DNA of 64,000 nucleotides from Methylocystis sp. KS32 (GTDB lineage Bacteria > Pseudomonadota > Alphaproteobacteria > Rhizobiales > Beijerinckiaceae): the NCBI GenBank assembly GCA_002862095.1, contig PHSQ01000004.1, positions 182,261 to 246,260 of the forward strand, written 5' to 3'. The translations under genes and the position numbers were made by a program. This document shows, piece by piece, positions 42,060 to 51,790 of this stretch (the first letter of the stretch is position 1; every line of letters begins with the position of its first letter). The notes beneath the pieces are model-generated. The model was given only the letters and a program-made list of their open reading frames with translations. It was not told the DNA's origin and searched no databases.

Positions 42060-42662
42060 ATGCACTCATTCCCTCCCTTCGTCGTGGATATTTTAGCCTT
42101 GGCCATGGGCTATTCACTGGGTTCCATACCGTTTGGCCTCTTGCTCACGCGGCTGGCGGGCGCGGGAGATATCCGCTCCATCGGGTCCGGCAATATCGGC
42201 GCGACCAATGTCTTGCGCACCGGGCGAAAGGACCTCGCCGCCGCAACGCTGTTGCTCGACGCACTCAAAGGCGCGGCCGCCGCTCTGATTGGCGGTTGGT
42301 TCGCTCCGCAGGCCGCCATTATCGCTGCGATCGGCGCCTTTGTCGGGCATATCGCGCCGGTTTGGTTGAAGTTCCGGGGCGGCAAAGGCGTGGCCACTTT
42401 TCTTGGCGCTTTGCTGGCCATTCATTGGCCGACCGGCCTTATTTTTTGCGCGGTCTGGCTTTCCGCCGCCGCGCTTTGGCGTTTTTCCTCGCTTTCCGCG
42501 CTTCTCGCCTCTATCGCCGCGCCGATGTCGCTTTGGGCTTTCGGGCGGGGGAGCGAGGCTGTCGTCGTGGCGCTGATGACGGCGCTGCTATGGTGGAAAC
42601 ACAGGGAAAATATTTCCCGTCTGCTTTCGGGCCGCGAAAGCCGCATCGGGCAAAAGTCCTGA
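42060..42662 (+). CDS. plsY: Acyl-phosphate:glycerol-3-phosphate acyltransferase
   Basis: 200 residues with five membrane helices, making lysophosphatidic acid from acyl-phosphate in phospholipid synthesis. The three family loops are visible: [20 protein letters not shown] (near residue 18), [18 protein letters not shown] (near 38) and [20 protein letters not shown] (near 103). It stops 2 bp before the dprA start, so the two are co-transcribed, an arrangement common in alphaproteobacteria. Confidence 0.95.
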   Translation: MHSFPPFVVDILALAMGYSLGSIPFGLLLTRLAGAGDIRSIGSGNIGATNVLRTGRKDLAAATLLLDALKGAAAALIGGWFAPQAAIIAAIGAFVGHIAPVWLKFRGGKGVATFLGALLAIHWPTGLIFCAVWLSAAALWRFSSLSALLASIAAPMSLWAFGRGSEAVVVALMTALLWWKHRENISRLLSGRESRIGQKS

Positions 42663-42664
42663 CG

Positions 42665-43921
42665 ATGGGGGGAGAGCTTTCGAGCGTTCTTTCCGACGCC
42701 CAATTGCTCGACTGGATTCGCCTCATACGCAGCGACAACGTCGGTCCCCGCACCTTTCGGCAATTGATCAACCGTTTCGGTGGCGTTTCGGCGGCTCTCG
42801 AGGCCTTGCCGGAGCTTATCGCCCACGCGCCGGCTGGGCGGACGATACGCATCGCGGGTCGCGAGGAGGCCCTGCGCGAGCTCGAGGCCTCGTCGGCGAT
42901 GGGCGTGCGCTTCATCGTCACGAGCGACCCGGCATATCCGCCGCGGCTTCGCGAAATCGACAGCGCGCCCCCGCTACTGGCGGCGCGAGGCGATCTTGCG
43001 TTCTTGCAGCGTCCATGCGTCGCAATCGTTGGCTCGCGAAACGCTTCGGCTTCTGGATTGACAATGACCGAGCTGTTGGCGCGCGGACTTGGCCGCGAGG
43101 ATTATGTCATCGCATCGGGGCTGGCCCGCGGCATCGACACGATCGCGCATCGAGCTTCGCTGGAGACTGGCACGATCGCTGTTCTAGCGGGCGGACATGC
43201 GAGACCCTATCCTTCCGAAAATCTGCGGCTGCTGGAAAGGATCGTCGAGTCGGGCGGCGTCGTGCTTTCGGAAATGCCTTTGGAATGGGAGCCGCGCGGC
43301 CGCGACTTCCCGCGACGGAACCGAATTGTTTCGGGATTGAGCCTCGGCGTCGTCGTGGTGGAAGCCGCCATTCGTTCCGGTTCTCTCATCACTGCGCGCT
43401 TCGCGTCCGAACAAGGGCGCGAGGTTTTCGCGGTGCCTGGTTCGCCACTCGATCCTCGATCGCGGGGACCCAATGGACTGGTGAAGGGAGGGGCGACGCT
43501 TTGCGAGGGCGTCGAGGATATCATGGAGGTTCTTTCCATGCGCGGGTCCGGATTGCGACCCCGCGACGATCTGTTCGGAGAGGGGCCGTCGGTCGCGGAC
43601 GACGAGCCTCTCTTCGACGAGCTTGATCTGTCCTCGCTTCAGGAAAGCCCCCCCGTCCACGGTTTCGTGGCGGCTGGGGAGGTTTCCGTGACGCAGCGTT
43701 CAGCTGAGCCGCTTGCGGTTCGGTCCGAACGGATCGACGCGCGCGAGAGGGTGCTGTCCCTGCTGTCGCCGGCCCCAATTCCCCTCGATGCACTCATTCG
43801 CGCCGCCGGTCTTCCGGCGCGAGAGGTTCAAAGTGTCTTGTGCGACCTCGACCTCGAAGGGCTGCTCGAGCGCCACGGCGGCGCGCTCATCTCCTTAATG
43901 ACCCAGGCCGGTCGGCTGTGA
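42665..43921 (+). CDS. dprA: DNA processing protein DprA
   Basis: 418 residues from the ATG at 42665, directly after plsY. It loads RecA on incoming single-stranded DNA during transformation. An N-terminal helix-hairpin-helix-like part (LLDWIRLIRSDNVGPRTFRQ) is followed by the Rossmann-type core: PCVAIVGSRNASASGLTMTE, VIASGLARGIDTIAHRASLE, AVLAGGHARPYPSENLRLLE, RRNRIVSGLSLGVVVVEAAI and REVFAVPGSPLDPRSRGPNG. A C-terminal winged helix (PIPLDALIRAAGLPAREVQS) completes it. With comM at 6635 it suggests retained competence genes, though com pilus genes are not seen. Confidence 0.94.
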   Translation: MGGELSSVLSDAQLLDWIRLIRSDNVGPRTFRQLINRFGGVSAALEALPELIAHAPAGRTIRIAGREEALRELEASSAMGVRFIVTSDPAYPPRLREIDSAPPLLAARGDLAFLQRPCVAIVGSRNASASGLTMTELLARGLGREDYVIASGLARGIDTIAHRASLETGTIAVLAGGHARPYPSENLRLLERIVESGGVVLSEMPLEWEPRGRDFPRRNRIVSGLSLGVVVVEAAIRSGSLITARFASEQGREVFAVPGSPLDPRSRGPNGLVKGGATLCEGVEDIMEVLSMRGSGLRPRDDLFGEGPSVADDEPLFDELDLSSLQESPPVHGFVAAGEVSVTQRSAEPLAVRSERIDARERVLSLLSPAPIPLDALIRAAGLPAREVQSVLCDLDLEGLLERHGGALISLMTQAGRL

Positions 43922-43930
43922 TCCGCGCCC

Positions 43931-44185
43931 TCAACGTTCGCGCAAAATCTCGCCCGATCCGTGCTCCCGCGCGTAGATTTGCGCCTCGACCCGCGCAAGG
44001 TTCAGGAAATAGGCGAGCATCGGCAGATTGCCGCGCCCCGCGAGCTGCGCCAGTTCCGCGGACATTTCCGCGATGTAGGCCGCGAGGGAAGCGGTTTCCG
44101 CGTCCGTCTCATCCGCTGGCGGAGAGACACGCTCCTGGAGCGGCGCTTTCCCGCGCGCCGCGGCGGAACGAGCGAGATTGACCAT
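43931..44185 (-). CDS. Small conserved hypothetical protein
   Basis: 84 residues from the ATG at 44185 (MVNLARSAAARGKAPLQERV). The C-terminal half, LAAYIAEMSAELAQLAGRGN then LPMLAYFLNLARVEAQIYAR, is amphipathic and helical. It looks like a family of small alphaproteobacterial proteins I cannot name. It converges with dprA, with a 9-bp gap between stops. A sigma-70-like promoter lies just upstream on the minus strand. Confidence 0.65.
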   Translation of the reverse strand: MVNLARSAAARGKAPLQERVSPPADETDAETASLAAYIAEMSAELAQLAGRGNLPMLAYFLNLARVEAQIYAREHGSGEILRER

Positions 44186-44236
44186 TAAGCGTCTCCCTGC
44201 CAGCTTGATAACGCAACGTCCAGACTCAGACGCTGT

Positions 44237-44267
44237 TTTATAATGCATTACCCTTAAAAGTTGTCAA
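44237..44267 (-). promoter_or_regulatory. Sigma-70-like promoter for the small gene at 44185
   Basis: On the minus strand TTGACA (44267-44262) is followed after 19 bases by TATAAA (44242-44237) within an A/T-rich stretch unlike the surrounding sequence. Spacing is slightly long. The A/T-rich patch at 44236-44300 may also hold the promoter of the divergent gene at 44376. Confidence 0.45.
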
Positions 44268-44375
44268 ACTAAAATAAATACATCCTAAGGTTGTATATGG
44301 TCCGCGCCGACTAGGTTATGGATTGCGCGGTTTGACATGGCTTCTATATGGCGCGGCGCGGTGGAAAAGGGGAGC

Positions 44376-44720
44376 ATGGCGATGACGGCTTTGGCGAGGC
44401 TTGCGTTCGTTACCGCCTTGGTCGCCGCGAACCTGGCCGGGGAGGCGCGCGCGCAGGAAGCGCCTTATGGCGTCTACGTTCCGCGAGAGCCATCGGCGCG
44501 AGAAGTCGAAGTCGTGGATGTCGCCGGGTCGGCCTCGCGATATTGCGATCGCCACCAGCGCCGTCACGGGCGCCGCTATTGCCGAACCGAAACCGGGATG
44601 CGCCGAAATTATTATTTTCCGGCCTATTACTGGAACGGCAATGTCTACCAGGGCTATGAATATCCTTATTACGGTTATCCCAACTGCGGCTATCCCTTCG
44701 AAAGGGGCTGCGGCTGGTGA
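44376..44720 (+). CDS. Small exported Tyr/Gly-rich protein
   Basis: 114 residues from the ATG at 44376, which follows AAGGGGAGC. A signal peptide (TALARLAFVTALVAANLAGE ARA) is followed by a polar segment with RYCDRHQRRHGRRYCRTETG. The C-terminus is rich in tyrosine, asparagine and glycine (YYFPAYYWNGNVYQGYEYPY, YGYPNCGYPFERGCGW) with four cysteines overall. It is probably periplasmic or surface-associated. No family is recognised. It converges with ruvX. Confidence 0.65.
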   Translation: MAMTALARLAFVTALVAANLAGEARAQEAPYGVYVPREPSAREVEVVDVAGSASRYCDRHQRRHGRRYCRTETGMRRNYYFPAYYWNGNVYQGYEYPYYGYPNCGYPFERGCGW

Positions 44721-44729
44721 GGCTACGCC

Positions 44730-45209
44730 TCAGGTCTTTCCGATCCGCGAGAGTCTGTCCAGCGCTCCCTGCAGAATATAGGCGGCGGCCATGCGGTCCA
44801 CGACCTCGGCGCGTTTGGCGCGAGATGCGTCCTGCGCGATCAGTTCGCGCGTAACGGCCGCGGTGGAAAGCCGCTCGTCCCAATAAACATGAGGTAGGTC
44901 GGTCATTTTCTCGAGATTGCGCATAAAAGCCTGCGTCGCCTGAACGCGGGGGCCGCCAGTGCCGTCCATGTTGAGCGGAAGGCCCACGACAAAGGCGAAG
45001 ATTTCAAATTCCTTCGCGCGCTTGAGCAGGCTTTCGGCGTCCGTGGAGAATTTCACCCGCCGGATCGTGTCGAGCGGCGAGGCTAGACGGCGCTCCACAT
45101 CGGACAGCGCGAGGCCGATGGTCTTCGCGCCGAGGTCGAGCCCCATCAGCCGGGCTTTGGGCGGCAGCTCGCGCGCCAGCTCCTCAAGCGTCTTCGATCC
45201 CTTTATCAT
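44730..45209 (-). CDS. ruvX: Putative pre-16S rRNA nuclease / Holliday junction resolvase (YqgF)
   Basis: 159 residues. An RNase H-like fold with the conserved acidic motif [20 protein letters not shown] near residue 22, [20 protein letters not shown] near 68, and [17 protein letters not shown] near 108, ending with [18 protein letters not shown]. YqgF/RuvX matures the 5' end of 16S rRNA in E. coli and was earlier proposed as a Holliday junction resolvase. It is divergent from the hydrolase gene at 45268. Confidence 0.92.
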   Translation of the reverse strand: MIKGSKTLEELARELPPKARLMGLDLGAKTIGLALSDVERRLASPLDTIRRVKFSTDAESLLKRAKEFEIFAFVVGLPLNMDGTGGPRVQATQAFMRNLEKMTDLPHVYWDERLSTAAVTRELIAQDASRAKRAEVVDRMAAAYILQGALDRLSRIGKT

Positions 45210-45267
45210 GACTTAGCGCTAGCACGCGCTGCGCGCGATGCAAACGCGCGGCGGAGGGAGAGACACA

Positions 45268-45966
45268 ATGAAAATCATCTGGCTCGGCCATTCGGCATTT
45301 CGCGTGGAGCTCGCAAAGAGCGTCATTCTGATCGACCCCTTTCTCACCGGCAATGCGCGTTTCACCGGCGATTTCGCCGCGGCGACGCGCGGCGTGACGC
45401 ATATTCTGCTCACCCACGGCCACGACGATCATATTGGCGACGCTTTGCGGATCGTTCGCGACACCGACGCGGAGATTGTCGGCAATTTCGAAGTGTGCGG
45501 CTTTTTGAGCGGGCAGGGGGCGAGCAACATCAATCCCGGCAACACCGGCGGACGCATCCCCTGCGGCGATTTTTCCGTGAGTCTCACCGATGCGCGCCAC
45601 TCCGCCAGCACGACAATCAACGGCGCGCCGGTCTATCTTGGACCCGCCAATGGACTTGTGATCGAAAGCCCCGGCCATCCGACGCTCTATCACATGGGCG
45701 ACACCGGAATTTTCGGCGACATGGCGCTGATCGCCGAGCTTTACGCGCCGAGGATCGGCATGGTCCCGGTCGGCGGACGTTTCACCATGGACGGAGCGCA
45801 GGCCGCGCTGGCGGTGCGGAAATTCTTCAACTTCGACACCGTGATCCCCTGCCACTACGGCACATTCGACATCATCGCCCCCGACGCCTCGGCCTTCGTC
45901 GCCGCGATGCAGGGAACAAGGACGTGCGTATGGGCGGGCGGGGTAGGGGAGGGTCTGGAGATTTGA
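45268..45966 (+). CDS. Metal-dependent hydrolase, UPF0173 family
   Basis: 232 residues from the ATG at 45268, after GGAGGGAGAG. A metallo-beta-lactamase-fold hydrolase. The metal ligands are in ILLTHGHDDHIGDALRI (near residue 50), DARHSASTTINGAPVYLG, LYHMGDTGIFGDMALIAELY and TVIPCHYGTFDIIAPDA. The N-terminus MKIIWLGHSAFRVELAKSVI is characteristic. In many alphaproteobacteria this gene lies before gatCAB, as here. Its substrate is not established. Confidence 0.9.
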   Translation: MKIIWLGHSAFRVELAKSVILIDPFLTGNARFTGDFAAATRGVTHILLTHGHDDHIGDALRIVRDTDAEIVGNFEVCGFLSGQGASNINPGNTGGRIPCGDFSVSLTDARHSASTTINGAPVYLGPANGLVIESPGHPTLYHMGDTGIFGDMALIAELYAPRIGMVPVGGRFTMDGAQAALAVRKFFNFDTVIPCHYGTFDIIAPDASAFVAAMQGTRTCVWAGGVGEGLEI

Positions 45967-46079
45967 GCGGCGATACTTCCTCTACCGGGTTGCGCCCATA
46001 GCGTGGACGTCGGCGCCGCATTGCGCCGTGAAAGCGCCGGATGCTATAGCCCACTGAAGAAAAAACAGCGGAGCGCAAA

Positions 46080-46367
46080 ATGTCGGTCGATTCAGCGGTA
46101 GTTCGCCGTATCGCGCATCTTTCCCGTATCGCGGTAGAGGACGAAGAGGTCGAGCGCCTGCGCGGCGAGCTCAACGCCATTCTGGCCTTTGTCGAGGAGC
46201 TGGACGCGGTCGACGTCTCCGGCGTCGAGCCGCTCACCTCCGTTCTGCCGATGAAGATGAAAAAGCGCGCGGATGTCGTCACCGATGGCGGCATCGCCGA
46301 CGACATTCTCGTCAATGCGCCGGAACGCGAGGATCACTTCTTCGTCGTGCCCAAGGTGGTCGAATAG
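46080..46367 (+). CDS. gatC: Glu-tRNA(Gln)/Asp-tRNA(Asn) amidotransferase subunit C
   Basis: 95 residues, the full length of GatC. It stabilises the GatA-GatB complex, which amidates misacylated tRNAs in bacteria lacking direct Gln- or Asn-tRNA synthetases. Typical residues are [60 protein letters not shown] and [13 protein letters not shown] at the end. gatA follows after 43 bp. Confidence 0.95.
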   Translation: MSVDSAVVRRIAHLSRIAVEDEEVERLRGELNAILAFVEELDAVDVSGVEPLTSVLPMKMKKRADVVTDGGIADDILVNAPEREDHFFVVPKVVE

Positions 46368-46410
46368 CAAGCCCATTCAGCCGACGCCGCGAAGGATCGA
46401 GTAACCATAA

Positions 46411-47904
46411 ATGACTGAGCCCACGCATCTCACTTTAAGTCAGGCGCGCGACGCGCTTAAAGCCAGGACGCTCTCCTCGACGGAACTGACGCAGGCGCAT
46501 ATCGACGCCATCGACCGCGCCGGCGCGCTCAATTGCTTTATTACAAAGACGCCGGAACTTGCGCTCGACTGCGCCAAGGAGAGCGACGCCCGCATCGCGC
46601 GCGGCGCGGCGGGGCCGCTCGAAGGCCTGCCGCTCGGCATCAAGGATCTTTATTGCACCAAGGGCGTGCGCACGACTGCGGCGAGCCGGATTCTCGACGA
46701 TTTCACGCCCACTTACGAGTCGACCGTCAGCGCCAATCTGTGGCGCGACGGCGCCCTCATGCTGGGCAAGCTTAATCTCGACGAATTCGCGATGGGCTCA
46801 TCCAACGAGACGAGCGCCTTTGGTCCCGTTGTCTCGCCCTGGCGACGCAAGGGCGCGAACGGGATCGACGACGCGAAGATCGTGCCGGGCGGTTCCTCTG
46901 GCGGCTCTTCCGCCGCTGTCGCCGCGCATCTCTGTCTTGGCGCCACGGCGACCGACACCGGCGGCTCGATCCGTCAGCCGGCGGCGTTTACGGGGACGGT
47001 CGGCGTCAAGCCGACATATGGGCGCTGCTCGCGCTGGGGCGTCGTCGCGTTTGCGTCGTCGCTCGATCAAGCGGGGCCGATCACGCGAACGGTGCGCGAC
47101 GCCGCCATCATGCTGCGCTCGATGGCGGGCCATGATCCCAAGGACACGACCAGCGTCGACGCGCCGGTGCCGGATTACGAGGCCGCGATCGGCGCCTCGG
47201 TGAAGGGCCGCCGCATCGGCGTGCCGAAGGAATACAGGCTCGAAGGGCTCTCGCCGGAGATCGCGGCGCTGTGGGATCAAGGCGTCGCCTGGCTGAAGGA
47301 CGCCGGCGCGGAGATCGTGGAAATTTCCCTGCCGCATACCCGCCACGCGTTGCCGGCCTATTACATCATCGCGCCCGCCGAGGCTTCCTCGAACCTCGCC
47401 CGTTACGACGGCGTGCGCTACGGCCTGCGCGAGAAAGGCCGCGACATCACCGACATGTATGAAAAGACCCGCGCCAAGGGGTTTGGCGCCGAGGTGCGAC
47501 GGCGCGTCATGATCGGCACCTATGTGCTTTCGGCCGGCTATTACGACGCCTATTACGTTCGCGCGCAAAAAATACGCAGCCTCATCAAACGCGACTTCGA
47601 CCTCGCCTTCGCCGGCGGGGTGGACGCGGTGCTGACGCCCGCGACGCCTTCGCCCGCCTTCGCGCTCGGCGAGAAAGGCTCCTCCGATCCGGTCGAAATG
47701 TATCTCAACGACGTGTTCACGGTGACCGTCAACATGGCGGGTCTGCCGGGTCTCGCATTGCCGGCGGGACTCTCGGGCAATGGCCTGCCGCTCGCGCTGC
47801 AATTGATCGGCCGGCCATTCGAGGAAGAGACGCTGTTCGCTCTCGCCGCCGCCCTGGAACAGGCGGCGCCCAAGATCAAATTGCCCGCGGCGTGGTGGAG
47901 TTGA
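46411..47904 (+). CDS. gatA: Glu-tRNA(Gln)/Asp-tRNA(Asn) amidotransferase subunit A
   Basis: 497 residues. It is the amidase subunit that releases ammonia from glutamine for transfer to the tRNA-bound residue. The catalytic Ser-cisSer-Lys triad is visible: Lys in [13 protein letters not shown] (near residue 78), and the two serines in [15 protein letters not shown] (near 155) with [40 protein letters not shown] is also typical. Its 3' end is directly followed by the chorismate mutase gene (start 6 bp later), which separates it from gatB. Confidence 0.96.
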   Translation: MTEPTHLTLSQARDALKARTLSSTELTQAHIDAIDRAGALNCFITKTPELALDCAKESDARIARGAAGPLEGLPLGIKDLYCTKGVRTTAASRILDDFTPTYESTVSANLWRDGALMLGKLNLDEFAMGSSNETSAFGPVVSPWRRKGANGIDDAKIVPGGSSGGSSAAVAAHLCLGATATDTGGSIRQPAAFTGTVGVKPTYGRCSRWGVVAFASSLDQAGPITRTVRDAAIMLRSMAGHDPKDTTSVDAPVPDYEAAIGASVKGRRIGVPKEYRLEGLSPEIAALWDQGVAWLKDAGAEIVEISLPHTRHALPAYYIIAPAEASSNLARYDGVRYGLREKGRDITDMYEKTRAKGFGAEVRRRVMIGTYVLSAGYYDAYYVRAQKIRSLIKRDFDLAFAGGVDAVLTPATPSPAFALGEKGSSDPVEMYLNDVFTVTVNMAGLPGLALPAGLSGNGLPLALQLIGRPFEEETLFALAAALEQAAPKIKLPAAWWS

Positions 47905-47909
47905 TTTCC

Positions 47910-48260
47910 ATGAACGAGGCAGCCGACGCGCGGAAAATGTCGCCTCGGGAAGAGATGGCGGATGTTCGCAGAGTCATCGACGGCCTCGACGACGAGATCG
48001 TGGCCCTGCTGGCGAAACGCCAGCGGCAGATCGAGCGCGCCGCCAGGGTGAAACCGCTTCTCGGCGTGCCGGCGCTGGTCCAGGAGCGGGTGGACGAGGT
48101 CATTGCGCGCGTGCTTGGCGCCGCGCGGCGGGAAGGCCTTTCCATGGAGCTTGCGTTGAGGCTTTGGAGCGCCACCATAGAGTGGTCGATCCAATACGAA
48201 GAAAAACTGATGGGGGACAGGGCGTCAAAGCATGACGACGTCGCCGAGGACGGCGGCTAG
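47910..48260 (+). CDS. Chorismate mutase, AroQ type
   Basis: 116 residues from the ATG at 47910. The helical AroQ fold is indicated by MADVRRVIDGLDDEIVALLA, KRQRQIERAARVKPLLGVPA, and VQERVDEVIARVLGAARREG, LSMELALRLWSATIEWSIQY. The spacing of Arg, Lys and Glu residues matches enzymes that convert chorismate to prephenate in phenylalanine and tyrosine synthesis. There is no signal peptide, so it is cytoplasmic. It sits between gatA and gatB on the same strand, inside what is normally an uninterrupted gatCAB set. A PchB-like activity is a less likely alternative. Confidence 0.82.
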   Translation: MNEAADARKMSPREEMADVRRVIDGLDDEIVALLAKRQRQIERAARVKPLLGVPALVQERVDEVIARVLGAARREGLSMELALRLWSATIEWSIQYEEKLMGDRASKHDDVAEDGG

Positions 48261-48365
48261 TTTGTTTTTAAGCCCGCGCCGGCTGGCTCTCTCAAACACG
48301 CTAAATTTATCGGCCTCGACACGGCGAGACTGCTTCCCGAGGCTATTCGATCGAGGGCGAAGACG

Positions 48366-49838
48366 ATGACAGAACACGCGGCCCCATCCAAACTCATCAA
48401 GGGTGCGACAGGCGATTGGGAAGTCGTTATCGGCATGGAGATTCATGCCCAGGTGACGAGCAGGGCGAAGCTGTTTTCCGGCGCTAGCGCGGAATTCGGC
48501 GGCGAGCCGAACGATCACGTTTCCATTGTCGATGCGGCGATGCCGGGGATGCTGCCAGTCATCAACGAGGAATGCGTCGCGCAAGCGGTCCGAACCGGGC
48601 TAGGGCTTGAGGCGAAGATCAACCTGCGTTCGGTTTTTGACCGCAAGAACTATTTTTATCCGGATCTTCCGCAGGGCTATCAGATCTCGCAATACAAACA
48701 CCCCATCGTCGGCGAGGGCGAAGTGATTGTCGACGTTTCTCCGACGGAGCGCATAAAAGTTGGCGTCGAACGCCTGCATCTCGAGCAGGACGCGGGCAAG
48801 TCGCTGCACGAACTGTCCGCGACCGAGAGCCATGTCGATCTCAACCGCTCCGGCGTCGCTCTGATGGAAATCGTCTCGAAGCCGGACATGCGCTCCGCCG
48901 AAGAAGCGCGAGCCTATGTCTCCAAGCTGCGGACGATCCTGCGCTATATCGGGTCCTGCGACGGCAACATGGAGCAGGGGTCTCTGAGAGCGGACGTCAA
49001 TGTTTCGGTGCGGCGGCCGGGCGAGCCGCTCGGCACGCGCTGCGAGATCAAGAACGTCAATTCGATCCGTTTCATCGGCCAGGCGATCGAGGTCGAAGCC
49101 AGACGCCAGATCGCGATATTGGAAGACGGCGGCGTCATCGCCCAGGAGACACGCCTGTTCGATCCCGGCAAGGGAGAAACGCGTTCGCTGCGCTCCAAGG
49201 AAGAGGCGCACGACTATCGCTATTTCCCCGATCCAGATCTTTTGCCGCTAGAGTTCGACCAAGCTTATGTTGATGCGCTAGCGAGAGAATTGCCGGAGCT
49301 CCCCGACGCCAAGCGCGCGCGCTTCATCGAACAATACGGCTTGCCGCCCTATGACGCCGGCGTGCTGGTGATGGAGCGGGCGAGCGCCGATTATTTCGAG
49401 GATATGATAAAGGACGGGGCCAACCCGAAGGCTGCGGCAAACTGGCTGATCAATGAATACTTCGGTCGGCTCAATAAGGAAGGGCTGACCATCAATACCG
49501 GGCCAATATCGGCTCAGGCCAACAGTTCCATCGTCCAAATGATCACGTCGAATGAAATCTCTGGAAAGATTGCGAAGGATCTAATCGAGATAGTTTGGTC
49601 TCAGCCAGGAGATCCGCGCGAGATCGTTGAAGCTCGCGGCATGAAGCAGGTGACGGACACCGGAGAGATAGAAGCCGCGGTGGACGCCGTGATCTCGGCC
49701 AATCCGGACAAGGTGGCGCAGGCGCTGGCCAAGCCCACGATGCTCGGCTGGTTCGTTGGCCAGGTGATGAAGACAACAGGCGGCAAGGCCAATCCGCAAA
49801 CCGTGAACGAACTCCTCAAAAAGAAGCTTGGGATTTGA
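48366..49838 (+). CDS. gatB: Glu-tRNA(Gln)/Asp-tRNA(Asn) amidotransferase subunit B
   Basis: 490 residues. It binds and phosphorylates the misacylated tRNA and carries the ammonia channel end. Conserved blocks are [20 protein letters not shown] near residue 18, [20 protein letters not shown] near 88, [37 protein letters not shown] and [20 protein letters not shown]. The C-terminal YqeY-like domain (about 340-490) ends in [15 protein letters not shown]. About 105 bp separate it from the chorismate mutase gene. Confidence 0.96.
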   Translation: MTEHAAPSKLIKGATGDWEVVIGMEIHAQVTSRAKLFSGASAEFGGEPNDHVSIVDAAMPGMLPVINEECVAQAVRTGLGLEAKINLRSVFDRKNYFYPDLPQGYQISQYKHPIVGEGEVIVDVSPTERIKVGVERLHLEQDAGKSLHELSATESHVDLNRSGVALMEIVSKPDMRSAEEARAYVSKLRTILRYIGSCDGNMEQGSLRADVNVSVRRPGEPLGTRCEIKNVNSIRFIGQAIEVEARRQIAILEDGGVIAQETRLFDPGKGETRSLRSKEEAHDYRYFPDPDLLPLEFDQAYVDALARELPELPDAKRARFIEQYGLPPYDAGVLVMERASADYFEDMIKDGANPKAAANWLINEYFGRLNKEGLTINTGPISAQANSSIVQMITSNEISGKIAKDLIEIVWSQPGDPREIVEARGMKQVTDTGEIEAAVDAVISANPDKVAQALAKPTMLGWFVGQVMKTTGGKANPQTVNELLKKKLGI

Positions 49839-50473
49839 ATTTCGGCGCGCGACGTTGCCCAAAGCGAATCAGTTTTGCGGCGCGTTGCGCGATTTTTATT
49901 TCGACGGCTGGTTTAATCCGTCAAAATTCCGTCGTTTTGGAGTTGCTTCGACAAATTTTTTTATTGCGGCGCGTTCGCCACACCGGCTGATGCGCTCTCA
50001 CTGAGCGAAGGCGTGCGAAGCGGTTGCAAGGAACCCGCGACAATGTGCGAAGCGTGTCGCGCCCGCTACGAAGATCATCCGCTAGGATGCGAGCGCGCTC
50101 GCTTCGTTCCGTTTTGCGCGCATTAGCGTAATCAAAGAAAATCAATGGATTGAAAATCATTTCTCGTAATGGTGAACACGGCGCGCGAATGATGTTGTGC
50201 TCGGTTGGGAAAATTTCATGCTCAGCCTCCGCGATGAATCTGGTGAGCGAGCGCATCGTAGTCGCGCCTTTGCGGATCCTTCAATCGGACAATTGAAAGC
50301 GCTTGCGTCAAGCGTGCCGAGCTTCGTTGCGCGGTCGTTTTTTTTGCATGGAACGTCGTTGAAAGAGTGAATCGACGCTGCGCCTCTTGAACACACAATT
50401 AACCACGTTACGCTATCGGCACCTGTTGTCGGGAGAACGATTAAGCCGACAACAAGGACTAAGGGGACCAAAG
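49839..50473. other. Intergenic region without a convincing gene
   Basis: About 635 bp between gatB and the histone H1-like gene. Short frames exist on the minus strand, but their composition is random-like and they have no ribosome binding sites. The stretch is less GC-rich than its surroundings, especially 50140-50420. It probably contains the promoter of the histone-like gene. No hairpin-plus-T-run or tRNA was seen. Confidence 0.5.
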
Positions 50474-50812
50474 ATGGCGAAAGCAACAACCAAGCGTAAG
50501 CCGGCTAAGAAAGCCGCGGCGAAGAAGGGTGCGCGTAAGGCGACGAAAAAGAAAACCGCGACGAAAAAATCCGCTGCGAAGAAGACGACGCGCAAAGCTG
50601 CTCGCAAGACCGCAACGAAAAAAGTCGCCCGTAAGCCGGCCCGTAAGACTGCCGTGAAGAAGCGGGGAGCGGCCAAGAAGTCGGTGGCGAAAAAAGCTAC
50701 GAGAAAAACCACGGCGAAGAAAACTGCTCGCAAGGCGCCGGTCAAAAGACGCGCCGCGCCCCGCAAGCCCAAGGAAACTCCGCCAGCCCCCGCCACCTCG
50801 GAATCTAATTGA
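50474..50812 (+). CDS. Histone H1-like lysine/alanine-rich DNA-binding protein
   Basis: 112 residues made almost entirely of Ala, Lys, Arg and Thr in irregular AAKK/TRKA-type repeats (for example KATTKRKPAKKAAAKKGARK), ending in a short acidic-neutral tail PPAPATSESN. The composition is that of bacterial histone H1 homologues and AlgP-like tails, which bind DNA without sequence preference and compact the nucleoid. The ATG at 50474 follows AAGGGGACC. A longer upstream in-frame start would add non-similar sequence. A copy of repeat module B follows about 110 bp downstream. Confidence 0.85.
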   Translation: MAKATTKRKPAKKAAAKKGARKATKKKTATKKSAAKKTTRKAARKTATKKVARKPARKTAVKKRGAAKKSVAKKATRKTTAKKTARKAPVKRRAAPRKPKETPPAPATSESN

Positions 50813-50923
50813 AGGCGGAAGCTTGATTGCGGCCGGCGCCCTGGAGCGCTGCGCCGTCGTATCGAGCGCAAGCAATCACCCGACAGCGCTTTCATGCGCG
50901 GTTCGGGTGGTTTTTTTTGCCTG

Positions 50924-51035
50924 GAGCAAAATCCGAAGAAGTTGATAGACTTTTTCGATTAGATTTTGCCCCCGCTTTTTCAATTTGGCGCGATTTCTTA
51001 ATCGACCAGACGATTCCATCTGGTCGGAAAGCGCT
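50924..51035 (-). repeat. Dispersed copy of repeat module B, inverted
   Basis: In reverse orientation it shows GGAAAGCG, the hairpin GACCAGACG/CGTCTGGTC with one change (GACCAGATGGAATCGTCTGGTC on the minus strand), and the GAGCAAAATC/GATTTTGCTC stem around GAAAAAGTCTATCAACTTCTTC. It lies between the histone-like gene and the convergent exported-protein gene, so it could also act as a transcription barrier. Confidence 0.88.
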
Positions 51036-51041
51036 AGCCCT

Positions 51042-51623
51042 TCAGCGGGTAAGGCATTTGCTCGCGAAGTTTCGCCATAAGGGCAGAGGGCCGCGCGCTT
51101 CTTTTTTCATGCGGGACCACTCGTCGGCGCACTCTCGCATACGCTCGCGCGACGCTTGAGGCAGCATCGGCGGCGGTGATTTGGTGTCGGGAGGCGGAAA
51201 TGGGGCAAGCTTCGATTTGGCGGAGGAGTTATCCTGCTGAGAAGGCGCGCTGGACGGAGACGGTGAGCCAGGTTGCGAAGGTGGGGACGGTATGGCTGAC
51301 GGCTTGCTTTTTTTGGGAGCCGGCTTGGTTTTCGCGAACCGCTTCATGGCGCCGTTGTTTTTAATGAAATGCGATCCGGCTGCAGCCTTTACGGCTGAAG
51401 ATGTTTTGGCGCAGACCGCGTGGGGCGATCCAAGAGCGCAGGCCAACAGAGCCAAGATGAGGCCAAAGGTTGCGAGCGGACGAGATATTCGAGGGGCGAC
51501 GCGCGCCTTTTTTTCGCGCCGCGGAAGCGCGGAGGCCGTCTGGCTTCTTGCGTCAAGTGACATCGAGGTGAGGAAACGCCTTTGCGCCATATGCCTGTCT
51601 TTGCAGGAAAGGGGCTTTTGCAT
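51042..51623 (-). CDS. Exported or anchored protein with C-terminal Cys-Trp motif
   Basis: Up to 193 residues; the start is uncertain, as in-frame ATGs also occur at 51590 and 51563 and no good ribosome binding site decides. A basic N-terminus leads to a hydrophobic signal or anchor (PLATFGLILALLACALGSPH). A long Pro/Ser/Lys-rich linker follows (about 100-155). The C-terminal motif RMRECADEWSRMKKEARGPL PLWRNFASKCLTR recurs in small exported Rhizobiales proteins (C-x3-W ... W-x2-F-x3-C). Function unknown; the linker suggests a cell-wall-spanning role. Confidence 0.65.
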   Translation of the reverse strand: MQKPLSCKDRHMAQRRFLTSMSLDARSQTASALPRREKKARVAPRISRPLATFGLILALLACALGSPHAVCAKTSSAVKAAAGSHFIKNNGAMKRFAKTKPAPKKSKPSAIPSPPSQPGSPSPSSAPSQQDNSSAKSKLAPFPPPDTKSPPPMLPQASRERMRECADEWSRMKKEARGPLPLWRNFASKCLTR

Positions 51624-51790
51624 TCAAGTCGGCCGCAACGCCGGTGAACTCGTCAAGCATACAGGGCGAGACGGGCGGATCGCAACTGGCGCGCTTTAAG
51701 CCGAGCAAGCCCCATGATAGACCAGTTTCGCCAGGCGTTCGGAAATGAAAGACGTCGCGGCAGGGCGCTAGTAGAAGTGAGGAGGAGTCG

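Noticed and set aside
42032-42664. N-terminal extension of dprA through plsY
   Set aside because: It lies antiphase over the conserved plsY gene; the DprA family start is at 42665.
49921-50489. Minus-strand frames in the gatB to histone-like gap
   Set aside because: Random-like composition, no start signals and no family features.
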